Of a DNA stretch of 20,420 nucleotides, positions 1 to 6,916 are shown in pieces; the stretch's first letter is position 1; every line of letters starts with the position of its first letter. The notes under the pieces are model-generated. The model was given only the letters and a program-made list of their open reading frames with translations, was not told the origin of the DNA and ran no database searches. Both the position numbers and the translations under genes were made by a program. The DNA is from a virus. The stretch covers positions 1 to 20,420 of the IMG/VR virus record IMGVR_UViG_3300035698_027011; one strand, given 5' to 3'.

Positions 1-18
1 CATTTGTGCCTCCTCCTG
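1..18 (-). promoter_or_regulatory. Ribosome binding site and start codon of the next gene
   Basis: Read on the minus strand, a strong GGAGGAGG Shine-Dalgarno stretch lies about 6 bases before an ATG at bases 3-1, just after the tail sheath stop. Only the start codon of this gene is inside the window. In T4-like phages the gene after the sheath is often the tail tube (gp19), but nothing here can test that. Confidence 0.6.
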
Positions 19-21
19 TCA

Positions 22-1542
22 TTACTCGATTAATGTAGCTCCATGTGAATGTATAATGTATCTATTCACAATGATAGCTATAGCAGTAGTGGGTATGATA
101 TGTAACTCTGCCACCATTTGCCCCAAGTTTTTGTAGTAATCCGTGTTTGTGTCCGAATCACACTTAACCACGAATTCAGTTATGCCTCGATTTGCAACTA
201 TATCTGCAAGAAACGGATTAACAATACTTTCATACATCCTCCAAGTTCTCTCATCATGAGGATCCCATTGAAGGTACCTAACACCCGTAGCAATACACTT
301 CTCTGCATACATAAGCATTCGTATTATATGAATATTCTGAAGCAGGGATGGTTTTCTCTGTAGGTTCTTATTTCCATCCACCAAAATACCATCAACAGTT
401 GCTCTAATAGGATTGATATTATTCTGGGACCCATAAGTGGCTGCAACATCACCTCTCGACATCTTAAATCTAACATCTAAAGTATCATACAGAATACCTC
501 TGTTAGGACCAGCAGCAGCCCACCACGGAAAAGCATGAGAATCATTAAAAGAAAACACTCCTAAGACTCTCACTGAGGGAGGTGCCCAAAGCTTCTCTTC
601 ATTAGTATTATCATAAATTTGAATCCAAGGACCATAAATTGCTGCTCGATTGGCACTAGGTATTACTGTTGTGTAAACCCCCGTTCCCCTTACATATGTT
701 ATCATGGCAGCAGCAGTTGTCAAATCAGGTGTGTCTAATACAGCAAGACAATCAGATCTTGCAACGGTAGTTGCTATCATATAGACAGCTACAATAGGAT
801 CATGATTCCAACCAGGAGCAGACAATAAATTAATATCCACAACATCTGCTTCAGCTAATAAATCAATACCCCCATTAATATCCGCAGCATCTAAAGCAGC
901 AGTACCATCATCCCCACTTGCTAATGTCCACGTGGCAGTAGCATCAGGAATATCTTCTACTGCCAAATCAAATTCAATGTATAATGAAGTGTCACTCGTA
1001 ATTATTTTCTCTACATACCTATCATCTGTAGCATCGTCAAAATTTACATCAACCCACTCTTCAATAGGATTAGCTGTAAGAACATTGTCCCCGGATGCAA
1101 ACACTTTAACAATATAAATTGTCTCTGTTGCACTTCCGTCTTCATTGGGAACCGTATCTGTCTCCATGGTTACTTGTATACCGTCTGCCCAGTCCCCTTC
1201 TGAAATAGCTTGAACAGATCCCATAGCTATAGGAACAGTGTCCCCTGAAGAAACACTAGCACTTGCTTTCACCTCAGATCCATCACCTACCCGAACTACC
1301 TGAGCTTGTGTCCCCCACCTCAAAAAATAATCTAAAGCATGGTACGCAAATCCATCAACACCTCGGATGGGATCCCCTAAAACTTGCTTAGCCATAGCCC
1401 TACTTGTGATTAAAGTCCTCTCCCCCACAAGTCCCTTCTGAAAAGGCCCCACTAATCCTAAAATTGAAGAAGTCAATCTAGGTATGTATAAACTAAGATC
1501 TATTTCCTCAGAGTATACACCTGGTGCAATATAAATTGCCAT
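22..1542 (-). CDS. Tail sheath protein (gp18-like)
   Basis: The 506-residue protein is a contractile tail sheath subunit, which polymerises around the tail tube and shortens during injection. The N-terminus has the typical sheath start (APGVYSEEID followed by a Gly-rich LVGPFQKG stretch at about residues 28-38). The middle, about residues 90-230, is acidic and rich in Ala, Thr and Asp, as expected for the variable surface domain. The C-terminal third holds the conserved core (RVLGVFSFND, an NPIRATVDGI segment, WDPHDERTWR, and a final beta-strand arm). The length is in the usual 450-700 range. A clear GGAGG site sits just before the ATG. It is the last complete gene in the window and belongs to the tail module. 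The family call is firm; it rests on sequence pattern recognition only. Confidence 0.94.
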   Translation of the reverse strand: MAIYIAPGVYSEEIDLSLYIPRLTSSILGLVGPFQKGLVGERTLITSRAMAKQVLGDPIRGVDGFAYHALDYFLRWGTQAQVVRVGDGSEVKASASVSSGDTVPIAMGSVQAISEGDWADGIQVTMETDTVPNEDGSATETIYIVKVFASGDNVLTANPIEEWVDVNFDDATDDRYVEKIITSDTSLYIEFDLAVEDIPDATATWTLASGDDGTAALDAADINGGIDLLAEADVVDINLLSAPGWNHDPIVAVYMIATTVARSDCLAVLDTPDLTTAAAMITYVRGTGVYTTVIPSANRAAIYGPWIQIYDNTNEEKLWAPPSVRVLGVFSFNDSHAFPWWAAAGPNRGILYDTLDVRFKMSRGDVAATYGSQNNINPIRATVDGILVDGNKNLQRKPSLLQNIHIIRMLMYAEKCIATGVRYLQWDPHDERTWRMYESIVNPFLADIVANRGITEFVVKCDSDTNTDYYKNLGQMVAELHIIPTTAIAIIVNRYIIHSHGATLIE

Positions 1543-1670
1543 TTCAAACCTCCTATCATCCAGACTACTCTACACTATTCAATTTATCAACGTATTCTAA
1601 TAGTCCTACTTTAATTAAATGTAATAAACATAAAAGTGTTATGTTCATAAACCCCACCTTAACCAAAAAC
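1543..1670. other. Intergenic region with a small AT-rich hairpin
   Basis: This 128-base gap between the sheath gene and the 63-codon gene is the second largest in the tail half. It holds a perfect 7-base inverted repeat, AACATAA / TTATGTT, at 1627-1645 with a 5-base loop. There is no clear T tract, so I do not call it a terminator. No convincing promoter boxes are seen. The sheath ribosome site lies at its low-coordinate end. Confidence 0.35.
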
Positions 1671-1862
1671 TTACCACAGACTCACTATGATACTCGGATC
1701 AGATAATAACAATTGATACACTGTTTGACTCACTTTTATCTGACCTGTGGATGTCTTTCCTGCTAACTTTCGGTAAGTATATCTACCCTCTTCAGTTACC
1801 TCTATCACAATTCTAACTGTATAGGTCATCTTATTTAGAACATCAACTTTTTTCAACGCCAT
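1671..1862 (-). CDS. Small hypothetical tail-module protein
   Basis: The 63-residue protein is of unknown function. A strong TAAGGAGGGG site precedes its ATG, and it lies 11 bases after the tube-like gene. The sequence is basic near the start and looks mostly beta: VRIVIEVTEEGRYTYRKLAG, then a short IKVSQTVYQLLL segment. No signal peptide, membrane segment or metal site is visible and it lacks the N-terminal tag seen on other small genes here. Its place between tube-like and sheath genes suggests a tail part, but that is inference from position. Confidence 0.75.
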   Translation of the reverse strand: MALKKVDVLNKMTYTVRIVIEVTEEGRYTYRKLAGKTSTGQIKVSQTVYQLLLSDPSIIVSLW

Positions 1863-1873
1863 AGTACCCCTCC

Positions 1874-2338
1874 TTAGATATCAAAATCGTGTTCAATATC
1901 TCGAATAAAAAGTGTTAAAGAAATTTTCTGTCTTCCTGGGTCTCTTGACTTATCTCCAAAAGAAAGTCCCCCAAGCCAGACTCCCTTCAATTGAGCCTTG
2001 TACGTAATATTACCATCATCGTCTTTTCCTATTACCCACCCATTTCTCACGTAATCTAAATGGTCTGTTAAACAATTTTCATACCATTCTATTAAAAACT
2101 GAACAATTTCATCACTATAAAAATTAGTTAACTCAACTGACATATCCTCAATCGTTGGAGGGCCAGGAAAAGATATTGCTGGGTGTCCTGGTCCCCACAC
2201 TACTTGAAACTCACTTGTGCCCAAATTAGGTAAAGGAAAGGAGTCAGTAGCAAGAACTAACTTTTCCAAGGCCTCGTAGTCTCCTAAATCTAATTCTATC
2301 TCAAAACTACTAGATAATTGAAATCCTGGAACATCCAT
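1874..2338 (-). CDS. Tail tube-like protein (gp19 family, tentative)
   Basis: The 154-residue protein has the length and beta-rich pattern of a contractile tail tube subunit: an N-terminal FEIELDLGDYEAL segment, LPNLGTSEFQVVWGPG, a middle SVELTNFYSDEIVQFLIEWYENCL stretch resembling the W-containing helix of tube proteins, and C-terminal strands ending in SLTLFIRDIEHDFDI. T4 gp54, a baseplate-tube junction protein, has the same fold and is an alternative. It stands before the sheath in transcription, while in T4 the tube follows the sheath, so a second tube-type gene may lie beyond base 1. A GGGAGGA ribosome site precedes the ATG. The fold class is likely; the exact role is less sure. Confidence 0.55.
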   Translation of the reverse strand: MDVPGFQLSSSFEIELDLGDYEALEKLVLATDSFPLPNLGTSEFQVVWGPGHPAISFPGPPTIEDMSVELTNFYSDEIVQFLIEWYENCLTDHLDYVRNGWVIGKDDDGNITYKAQLKGVWLGGLSFGDKSRDPGRQKISLTLFIRDIEHDFDI

Positions 2339-2358
2339 ACTATACTATCCTCCCTCTC

Positions 2359-3045
2359 CTAAGCATCCTCAGGAGTTACAAAACTACTAAATAAATGACC
2401 TGGATAATTATCAAGATCCTCTAAATCATCGTCAGTGTCATGTGCGTACATATTCGTCAAAATAGATTTAACAAGTTTCCCGGTGGTAGAATCAACCAAA
2501 ATAGGAACGAAAAACTTTACCATCCAATCAATCTTGTATAAAGTTCCTACCTCCTTCATACCCTGTAGCTCAAAACTTCCCAGATTTTCATGTACCAATC
2601 TTGACTTGATAGACTGATCTTCATATGTGTAGGAAACATTTTTTATCTTATACAAATGATAATAGTATAAAAGTTCACAAGTTTCTATTGTAGCTCCATT
2701 GTTTGCCCATAGATTAAATGTAAAGTCACATAGTCCAAATCCAAATTGCTTCACAGAATGAGATATATTTTCCTGATCTTTAGTTCTTACAATCCTTGAT
2801 CTAAAATCATCCTCAGAGTCTACTGTTAAAGGACCTCGACTGCACTGAAGACAACACCAATTATCAGTAAAATTATTTGCTTCTTTCTGCCTTGTCAGAA
2901 AGTTCCTAAGTCTTTCTTCATCAGGCGCTGTGGTGAGATACTGAACACCATCAAGCTTCTTAGGGCTTGTTATCGACGAAAGAAGATAATCAGCATAAGC
3001 CGCTTCAATAAGAATTTTATAAGCTTCATAAGACTCTGAAATCAT
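2359..3045 (-). CDS. Putative virion protein of the neck/tail module
   Basis: The 228-residue protein is not one I recognise. It begins with a helical segment (about residues 1-30), then has a charged region and a cysteine cluster WCCLQCSRG at about residues 63-71 that is too compact for a standard zinc finger. The second half alternates strands (KQFGFGLCDFTFNLW, GTLYKIDWMVKFFVPILV) and ends in an acidic tail. It sits between the 135-codon gene and the tube-like gene. That is where tail terminator or tail completion genes (T4 gp3/gp15) lie in many contractile phages; this role is inferred from position only. Its ribosome site (AGGTCAG) is weak and close to the upstream stop, which suggests translational coupling. 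Confidence 0.8.
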   Translation of the reverse strand: MISESYEAYKILIEAAYADYLLSSITSPKKLDGVQYLTTAPDEERLRNFLTRQKEANNFTDNWCCLQCSRGPLTVDSEDDFRSRIVRTKDQENISHSVKQFGFGLCDFTFNLWANNGATIETCELLYYYHLYKIKNVSYTYEDQSIKSRLVHENLGSFELQGMKEVGTLYKIDWMVKFFVPILVDSTTGKLVKSILTNMYAHDTDDDLEDLDNYPGHLFSSFVTPEDA

Positions 3046-3053
3046 TTTCTGAC

Positions 3054-3461
3054 CTAGTTAAAAGGTATAAGGTTAAATACATTCATCATATTTATATGCT
3101 GTCCTGACAATTCTTTATCATACATAACTCTAAAACTTACCTTAACATCGTCATTGTCAACAACAATCTTTGCGTTTTCTTTTGGGGAATAACCATAGTC
3201 CTCATTGACAGGAGTATACAAAAAGACCTCATCAGAAGACCACTCATCTTGTGTGCCGAATGTGAGTAAATTAGGACCTGCAATTAATAACTTACCTTCG
3301 AAGTCAGGAGAATCATTATATTCAAAACTTTGGTCTTCCTCATCATACATAGATGTTTCATCTTGGGGTTCATAGACTGCACAAACTACCCCAAACATCT
3401 TGAGCCAAGCTGCAAACATCTTGTCATTAGTAAGTTTTGCTGCAGTTTCAAAGTTTTTCAT
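3054..3461 (-). CDS. Hypothetical protein, possible neck/head-closure part
   Basis: The 135-residue protein is acidic and has no family signature I know. It opens with a short helix (FETAAKLTNDKMFAAWLKMFG), then has an acid-rich loop (about residues 32-55) and several predicted strands (KLLIAGPNLLTFG, DEVFLYTP, AKIVVDNDDVKVSFRVMYD). It carries no N-terminal tag, although it follows directly after seven tagged genes, so it marks the switch from cargo to structural genes. Size and place fit a head-closure or tail-completion protein; this is inference. The ribosome site is weak (AAGGGC, about 8 bases upstream). Confidence 0.78.
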   Translation of the reverse strand: MKNFETAAKLTNDKMFAAWLKMFGVVCAVYEPQDETSMYDEEDQSFEYNDSPDFEGKLLIAGPNLLTFGTQDEWSSDEVFLYTPVNEDYGYSPKENAKIVVDNDDVKVSFRVMYDKELSGQHINMMNVFNLIPFN

Positions 3462-3473
3462 ATTTACTTGCCC

Positions 3474-3683
3474 TTACGCCTTAGACCCTACTGTACCCTT
3501 GCCTGTTAAAGGAACATTACACTCTGGACACATTAAATCATTACAAGGTACTCCTCTCTCATGAGTCTCTTCATGTCCACATTTCGGACAAACACAAACA
3601 TCTGTACCACCTGTGCCTTCTTTACCGGTCCCTTGTCCCTGTGCCTCATTCAATAATTCGATAACTTTACTTGCTTTGCTCAT
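3474..3683 (-). CDS. Tagged zinc-ribbon protein (putative capsid cargo)
   Basis: The 69-residue protein has the shared N-terminal tag MSKASKVIELLNE with Glu at residue 13 and Leu at 11, followed by a Gly/Thr-rich linker (residues 15-27) and a zinc ribbon. The ribbon knuckles are CPKCG (Cys32, Cys35) and CPEC (Cys52, Cys55), with two extra cysteines at 30 and 47. Cutting after Glu13 would release a free zinc ribbon. The first 22 bases at its 5' end (3663-3684) are identical to those of the next gene upstream (3871-3892). The ribosome site AGGAGG is strong. The ribbon could bind nucleic acid or protein; its target is unknown. Presence of tag and ribbon is seen directly; cargo status is inferred. 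Confidence 0.88.
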   Translation of the reverse strand: MSKASKVIELLNEAQGQGTGKEGTGGTDVCVCPKCGHEETHERGVPCNDLMCPECNVPLTGKGTVGSKA

Positions 3684-3696
3684 TTTAAATTCCTCC

Positions 3697-3891
3697 TCAC
3701 ACTGCCGCTGACTTCATTAACTTCGATAGTTCCTTAATCTCTTTCTGAAATGCATCTACTTCTTTTTTAGGCATTTGCCCTGCTAAAGTTTGTAACTTAT
3801 CCTTAAGAGATCCGAGCATACTTTTCATTTCATCATGCTCAGATTTCGTAACTTTCTCTAGTATTAACAAAACTTTACTTGCTTTGCTCAT
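3697..3891 (-). CDS. Tagged small helical protein (putative capsid cargo)
   Basis: I place the start at the ATG ending at 3891 (64 residues), because AAGGAG lies 7 bases before it. An upstream start six codons earlier would put that site inside the gene. The protein starts MSKASKVLLILEK, where Glu is at residue 12 rather than 13. The rest is almost wholly helical and charged, with a heptad-like run through KSMLGSLKDKLQTLAG and AFQKEIKELSKLMKS, so a small coiled coil or helical hairpin is likely. No enzyme motif is seen. It is the neighbour and near-repeat partner, at the DNA level, of the zinc-ribbon gene. Confidence 0.85.
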   Translation of the reverse strand: MSKASKVLLILEKVTKSEHDEMKSMLGSLKDKLQTLAGQMPKKEVDAFQKEIKELSKLMKSAAV

Positions 3892-3901
3892 TGTTGTCTC
3901 C

Positions 3902-4477
3902 TTAGACATTAATTACATACCCTCTTTTCTGTAACTCTAACGCTCCCATGTAAATATGCTTGCACACACCCGGAATTTTTAACGGATTTACAGATTTTCT
4001 CGTCTTTGTTTTTCGAGTATACGAAATAGGTTTTCTTCCCGCAGCTAAGCACCCTTCTTTTTTTAAGTACCAACTCCAACGGAACCGAAAGTCCATACAT
4101 GTACACCAGACTGCTACCGGGTGCTTAGTAATCTTTATCTGTTCCATATATTTCGTTTCAGTTGGCTTTCCCCTCCCTTTTACTTGTATAGCAATAGGAC
4201 ACTCAACAGTCTTTTCATCCGAGAAACCAACCTTATAAAAAATCATTGCCTGCTCGTATTTTTTATTATCTGCACCTGTAGATGCTAAATCAAATCTAAC
4301 CCAGTTGACTCCAGCATAAGGTTCAACTTTCCTCACTTTTACATCCCTATCCTGTTTATGCGCCCTCCCAAATAACTTAACTGAGTTGTCAAGAAGCTGT
4401 CTCAAAGTCAGTTTCGCCTTCGTCTTTGAAGGTCTCTGCTCTTCTAAAGCCATAATAATCTCCTTTGCAGTTATCAT
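3902..4477 (-). CDS. Tagged SWIM zinc-finger protein (putative capsid cargo)
   Basis: The 191-residue protein is the clearest domain among the tagged set. Residues 1-13 are MITAKEIIMALEE, a variant of the shared tag with Glu at 13 and Leu at 11. Residues 120-180 form a SWIM-type zinc finger: Cys125-x-Cys127 in VWCTCMDFRFRW, then Cys172-x-His174 in PGVCKHIYMGALEL, the CxC...CxH pattern known to bind zinc and often nucleic acid or protein. A basic insert (GRKPISYTRKTKTRKS, residues 147-162) separates the two halves. Residues 50-110 look beta-rich and hold a basic GRGKPTETK loop. SWIM proteins of this general form occur in other large phages; their function is not established. The ribosome site is AAGGGA. 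Confidence 0.88.
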   Translation of the reverse strand: MITAKEIIMALEEQRPSKTKAKLTLRQLLDNSVKLFGRAHKQDRDVKVRKVEPYAGVNWVRFDLASTGADNKKYEQAMIFYKVGFSDEKTVECPIAIQVKGRGKPTETKYMEQIKITKHPVAVWCTCMDFRFRWSWYLKKEGCLAAGRKPISYTRKTKTRKSVNPLKIPGVCKHIYMGALELQKRGYVINV

Positions 4478-4486
4478 AAGTTTCCC

Positions 4487-4729
4487 TTACTTAATATCTG
4501 TAATTACAGAACCCTTTATCTTAAACTTGAACCCCTGATTTTTCAATTCCTTTGCTATATCTTTAGCAATATCTGGAGCGATTGCAGTTAGAGATTTATC
4601 CCCATCCCACTCAAAATCATTCTCAGTAGGATGATCATCTGAACTAGTAAACTTACCTTTTAGGTATTCCTTAGGTGTTGACATACGTACTTCCGTAAAT
4701 AACCTTAAGATTTCATTTGCTCTCGACAT
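4487..4729 (-). CDS. Tagged small protein (putative capsid cargo)
   Basis: The 80-residue protein has the most typical tag of the set, MSRANEILRLFTE, with Phe11-Thr12-Glu13 giving an ideal h-x-E site. The remainder is a short polar linker (residues 14-45) and a compact domain with the pattern SLTAIAPDIAKDIAKELKNQGFKFKIKGSV, helix followed by a hairpin. I do not recognise a family. A very good AAAGGAGG site precedes the ATG. Confidence 0.87.
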   Translation of the reverse strand: MSRANEILRLFTEVRMSTPKEYLKGKFTSSDDHPTENDFEWDGDKSLTAIAPDIAKDIAKELKNQGFKFKIKGSVITDIK

Positions 4730-4787
4730 TGCAAACCTCCTTTGTAGTTATCATCAGTTTTACAACCTCTAACTTTTCAATGTATTA

Positions 4788-5012
4788 TCAAGATATCACT
4801 GTTTTCTTTAAAAGGGATAGTAACAAGAGCATATCACGTTTATATTCTTTGTTAAACATAGGCCATTTCAATAAAGTCCCAATAGCTTCCTTACGCTCTT
4901 TCTTTTCTTGATCGGACATCTGATCAATTTCCTTTTCCCAATCTTTTATAGAAGCCTCTTTAAGCGCTTTTGAACTACTGACTCGGTTTAAAATACCTTG
5001 AGCGCGTGTCAT
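4788..5012 (-). CDS. Tagged small helical protein (putative capsid cargo)
   Basis: The start is set at the ATG ending at 5012 (74 residues); the possible GTG start five codons earlier lies over the GAGGTGG ribosome site. The tag is MTRAQGIL, but the region after it diverges; the first h-x-E is Leu-Lys-Glu at about residues 17-19 (KALKE/A). The remainder is charged and helical (DQEKKERKEAIGTLLKW) and ends in a hydrophobic helix, DMLLLLSLLKK. That last stretch is short for a membrane span but could be amphipathic. Function unknown. Confidence 0.82.
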   Translation of the reverse strand: MTRAQGILNRVSSSKALKEASIKDWEKEIDQMSDQEKKERKEAIGTLLKWPMFNKEYKRDMLLLLSLLKKTVIS

Positions 5013-5023
5013 TATAGGCCACC

Positions 5024-5239
5024 TCACTTCAATTTTTTTGCCATAGCTTGCATTGTATCTACAGCATCTTTTTTGTCATCTGTATAGTAGCTCTTATCAT
5101 CATTATATTTACTTCCGTCAAACCAACGAACTACCCATTCCCCTGTACTTGCTTTCTTTTTGACAACTAAACGAACATTCCCTTTAACAATTTCATCTTT
5201 CTTTTCAAACATGTCTAGCATATCACTTGCTTTGCTCAT
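5024..5239 (-). CDS. Tagged small protein (putative capsid cargo)
   Basis: The ATG ending at 5239 is taken as the start (71 residues) over an adjacent GTG. The tag is MSKASDMLDMFEK, with Glu at 12. After it come two or three predicted strands (NVRLVVKKKA, EWVVRWFDG) and a conserved-looking YNDDKSYYTDDKKDAVDTMQAMAKKL segment that would form a strand and a C-terminal helix, a small alpha/beta domain. I know no assigned function. A 23-base stretch across its start (5223-5245) is identical to that at the next gene's start (5417-5439). Confidence 0.86.
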   Translation of the reverse strand: MSKASDMLDMFEKKDEIVKGNVRLVVKKKASTGEWVVRWFDGSKYNDDKSYYTDDKKDAVDTMQAMAKKLK

Positions 5240-5250
5240 CACAGACCCCT

Positions 5251-5433
5251 TTACATTTTCTTTATCTCGGCTATCGCCGAATCTTTCATAAGGTCCAGAA
5301 TATCATCCGGTATAGTTGTATTGTTTTTCCGGATGCTTACATATGCCTTCTTGACCTCTTTAATCATTTCTTGTTTAGAAATCTCCTTGCTCCCAGAAGC
5401 TGCCTTTTCAAGAATCTCACTTGCTTTGCTCAT
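5251..5433 (-). CDS. Tagged small helical protein (putative capsid cargo)
   Basis: The start is the ATG ending at 5433, giving 60 residues. It overlaps the stop of the upstream neck-like gene by one base (TGATG), and AGGAG lies about 8 bases before. A longer frame running 22 codons further would read inside the neighbour and is rejected. The tag is MSKASEILEKAAS; Glu is at 9 (I-L-E) but not at 13, so the putative cut site is less clear here. The rest is helical and charged, with KKAYVSIRKNN and a C-terminal helix. Function unknown. Confidence 0.84.
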   Translation of the reverse strand: MSKASEILEKAASGSKEISKQEMIKEVKKAYVSIRKNNTTIPDDILDLMKDSAIAEIKKM

Positions 5434-6125
5434 CACAGATCTCCTATTCCTTCCCACCATTTGTCTTGTTCCTGTAACTTCTCCATAGTGTTTGTCCATA
5501 ATTCATTCCCTTCTGAAACTAACTGGTCTCCATCCATTGTTATTGGTAAATCATTCAATGTAAATGCTCTCCTGCTCCTACCAAGGGCAGTCATAAACTT
5601 AGCCACAAGTAAGTCTACAAAATACCTGTCTTCAACAATACCTAAAGTTGAAAAATTAACTTCCGTTACCACCCCTGCACTATCTTCCTCTTCTGCATAG
5701 ATATGGTTGTATTGTTCTGTAACATCCATTGTGCCATCTTCGGTTACATATAAAATAGGCTTTTCATATCTCCAGGTGAAAGGTCTAGGCACCTCCAGTA
5801 TGCTATATTCATCAATTTTCTGTTTCGTCCTTTGTGATGAATAGTAATGTAAAGCAGCTACACTGGAAGTGACTACAGGAACCACACTAGAAATCCAATC
5901 TGGGATACCATAAGTCAAAGAAGCACTATAAGTATAGACACCTCCAGTGACTACTATATTCTGCTTATTAGTAAAAAATCTATACTTATTGTAAACAGAA
6001 AGTACCCTCTTAATGAGTAACCAAAATCTAGGAAGGTCTAGATTAATAGTATCCAGATCTCCCATAATAAACTCCCCTGACTCAAGAAGAGTGACTTCAA
6101 CTAACTCTGTTAAAGTAGTAGTCAT
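5433..6125 (-). CDS. Putative neck/connector virion protein
   Basis: The 230-residue untagged protein is not one I can name with certainty. It opens with a helical segment (ELVEVTLLESGEFI; NLDLPRFWLLIKRVLSVYNKY) and has a central beta part with a VTGGVYTYSASLTYGIPDWISSV stretch. Its C-terminal helical part (DRYFVDLLVAKFMTALGRSRRAF, then WTNTMEKLQEQDKWW) resembles in style the C-termini of phage head-tail connector or neck proteins. The position, after capsid genes and before tail genes, supports a neck role (T4 gp13/gp14 position). Its start has little Shine-Dalgarno signal and lies 3 bases after the stop of a micro-ORF, so it may be translated by coupling. Confidence 0.82.
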   Translation of the reverse strand: MTTTLTELVEVTLLESGEFIMGDLDTINLDLPRFWLLIKRVLSVYNKYRFFTNKQNIVVTGGVYTYSASLTYGIPDWISSVVPVVTSSVAALHYYSSQRTKQKIDEYSILEVPRPFTWRYEKPILYVTEDGTMDVTEQYNHIYAEEEDSAGVVTEVNFSTLGIVEDRYFVDLLVAKFMTALGRSRRAFTLNDLPITMDGDQLVSEGNELWTNTMEKLQEQDKWWEGIGDL

Positions 6126-6128
6126 AAT

Positions 6129-6197
6129 TTAGCCTTTTTTCATCTGGGTGAAACTTAATGTTTCGATCAAAGTGGGTATTTCATTTTCTTTACTCAT
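6129..6197 (-). CDS. Micro-ORF of 22 codons with strong ribosome site
   Basis: A short frame begins MSKENEIPTLIETLSF and ends after a basic QMKKG tail. It has a GAGGAG site with 7-base spacing, overlaps the end of the SAP-like gene by 8 bases, and stops 3 bases before the next gene's ATG. The next gene has almost no ribosome site of its own, so this frame may serve as a coupling leader. It starts with MSK but does not match the tag. Whether the peptide itself is used is unknown. Confidence 0.45.
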   Translation of the reverse strand: MSKENEIPTLIETLSFTQMKKG

Positions 6198-6606
6198 TTT
6201 GTTTCTCCTCAATAAAGCCAAATCGTTTGTACAATCTATTCAAAAGTAGTTGACGGTTTCCCCCTATTAAAAGATTCTCCCCTGAACAGACCTCTTTAAG
6301 TTGAGCGGGTGTCATTTCCAGTAACTTCTCTTTCGTATACTTTGATGAAGCTACTGTAATAATATGTTCTGCTTCCTCTTTTTTCTCTTCTTTCCCTTGA
6401 ACAATTTCTTCAATAGGTACAGGAGAGTTTACTACTCTTCTACGAAAGGTTTCATCAGTTACTTTCAATCCAAACTCCTTAATGTACACTGAAATTCTGT
6501 TGACTTGGTCTGATGTAATTGGAACTGAGGCTCCTGGCATTAATGAAATAATTGGAGCTGCTTTCTTAATAGTAACTTTACCCTTTGTGGGGTTAGTGAG
6601 TTTCAT
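6190..6606 (-). CDS. SAP/HeH-like domain protein of the head module
   Basis: The 138-residue protein has an N-terminal beta-rich part (residues 1-50: VTIKKAAPIISLMPGASVPIT), a lysine/glutamate-rich linker (about 72-82) and a C-terminal helix-extension-helix resembling a SAP motif: YTKEKLLEMTPAQLKEVC, then GNRQLLLNRLYKRFG (about 92-132). SAP-type motifs in phage proteins commonly mediate nucleic acid or protein contact. It has a strong TAGGAGG ribosome site and no tag. Its position two genes after the major capsid gene suggests a head accessory or connector part; that is inference. Confidence 0.82.
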   Translation of the reverse strand: MKLTNPTKGKVTIKKAAPIISLMPGASVPITSDQVNRISVYIKEFGLKVTDETFRRRVVNSPVPIEEIVQGKEEKKEEAEHIITVASSKYTKEKLLEMTPAQLKEVCSGENLLIGGNRQLLLNRLYKRFGFIEEKQNE

Positions 6607-6678
6607 AACTACCTCCTATTCAAGTGTTGTGATTATTGTTATGTTCCATGGATTTATTCTATCTTCACTATTGTTCTC

Positions 6679-6885
6679 TCAAAATCCCTTTAGTTGAAGA
6701 CTATCTACCATTTTCTTAGCCTTATCAAGAACACGTATACCTTCTTTGAACCCCCGTTCGTTAAAGAGTACTTCTAATCTTTTCATTGAATCAAAAACCT
6801 TTTGTTTAGCTTCTTTCTCTTTGCTACTCTTCACCTGAGGGGCTTTCTCGTCTACTATTTTTATAATATTGCTTGCCCTGCTCAT
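6679..6885 (-). CDS. Tagged small helical protein (putative capsid cargo)
   Basis: Start chosen at the ATG ending at 6885 (68 residues), since GAGGGA lies about 6 bases upstream; a TTG four codons earlier would overlap that site. The tag is MSRASNIIKIVDE, with Val11-Asp12-Glu13. The remainder is a lysine-rich helical domain (KEKEAKQKVFDSMKRLEVLF, then VLDKAKKMVDSLQLKGF), likely a helical hairpin that could bind DNA through its basic face. It is the first gene after the major capsid gene and follows the long inverted repeat at 6917-6974. Confidence 0.86.
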   Translation of the reverse strand: MSRASNIIKIVDEKAPQVKSSKEKEAKQKVFDSMKRLEVLFNERGFKEGIRVLDKAKKMVDSLQLKGF

Positions 6886-6916
6886 TTTGTCCCTCAATCT
6901 TTACCCAGATAAAATA

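Noticed and set aside
3089-3096. TATAAATA on the minus strand, the T4 late promoter box
   Set aside because: I found it only once, inside a gene in AT-rich sequence, and not before capsid, sheath or other late genes.
3909-4106. Minus-strand frame of 65 codons overlapping the SWIM gene
   Set aside because: It is a shifted reading of the SWIM zinc-finger region; the zinc-binding residues appear only in the other frame and there is no ribosome site.
5251-5499. Longer starts of tagged genes (also at 3909, 5027, 6897, 19392, 19672)
   Set aside because: The extensions overlap ribosome sites or neighbouring genes, and the inner ATGs all begin with the shared tag at proper spacing.
5227-5700. Plus-strand frame of 157 codons
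   Set aside because: It lies antisense to three minus-strand genes with good ribosome sites and family-like features, its protein is Cys/Phe/Leu-rich without a pattern, and no start signal is seen. The same applies to all other plus-strand frames.
6190-6606. Capsid decoration protein
   Set aside because: Position would allow it, but the C-terminal SAP-like helices do not fit a typical decoration protein, so the function is left open.
3663-6885. Spaced similar sequences as a CRISPR array
   Set aside because: The repeats are start regions of protein genes with irregular spacing and coding sequence between them.
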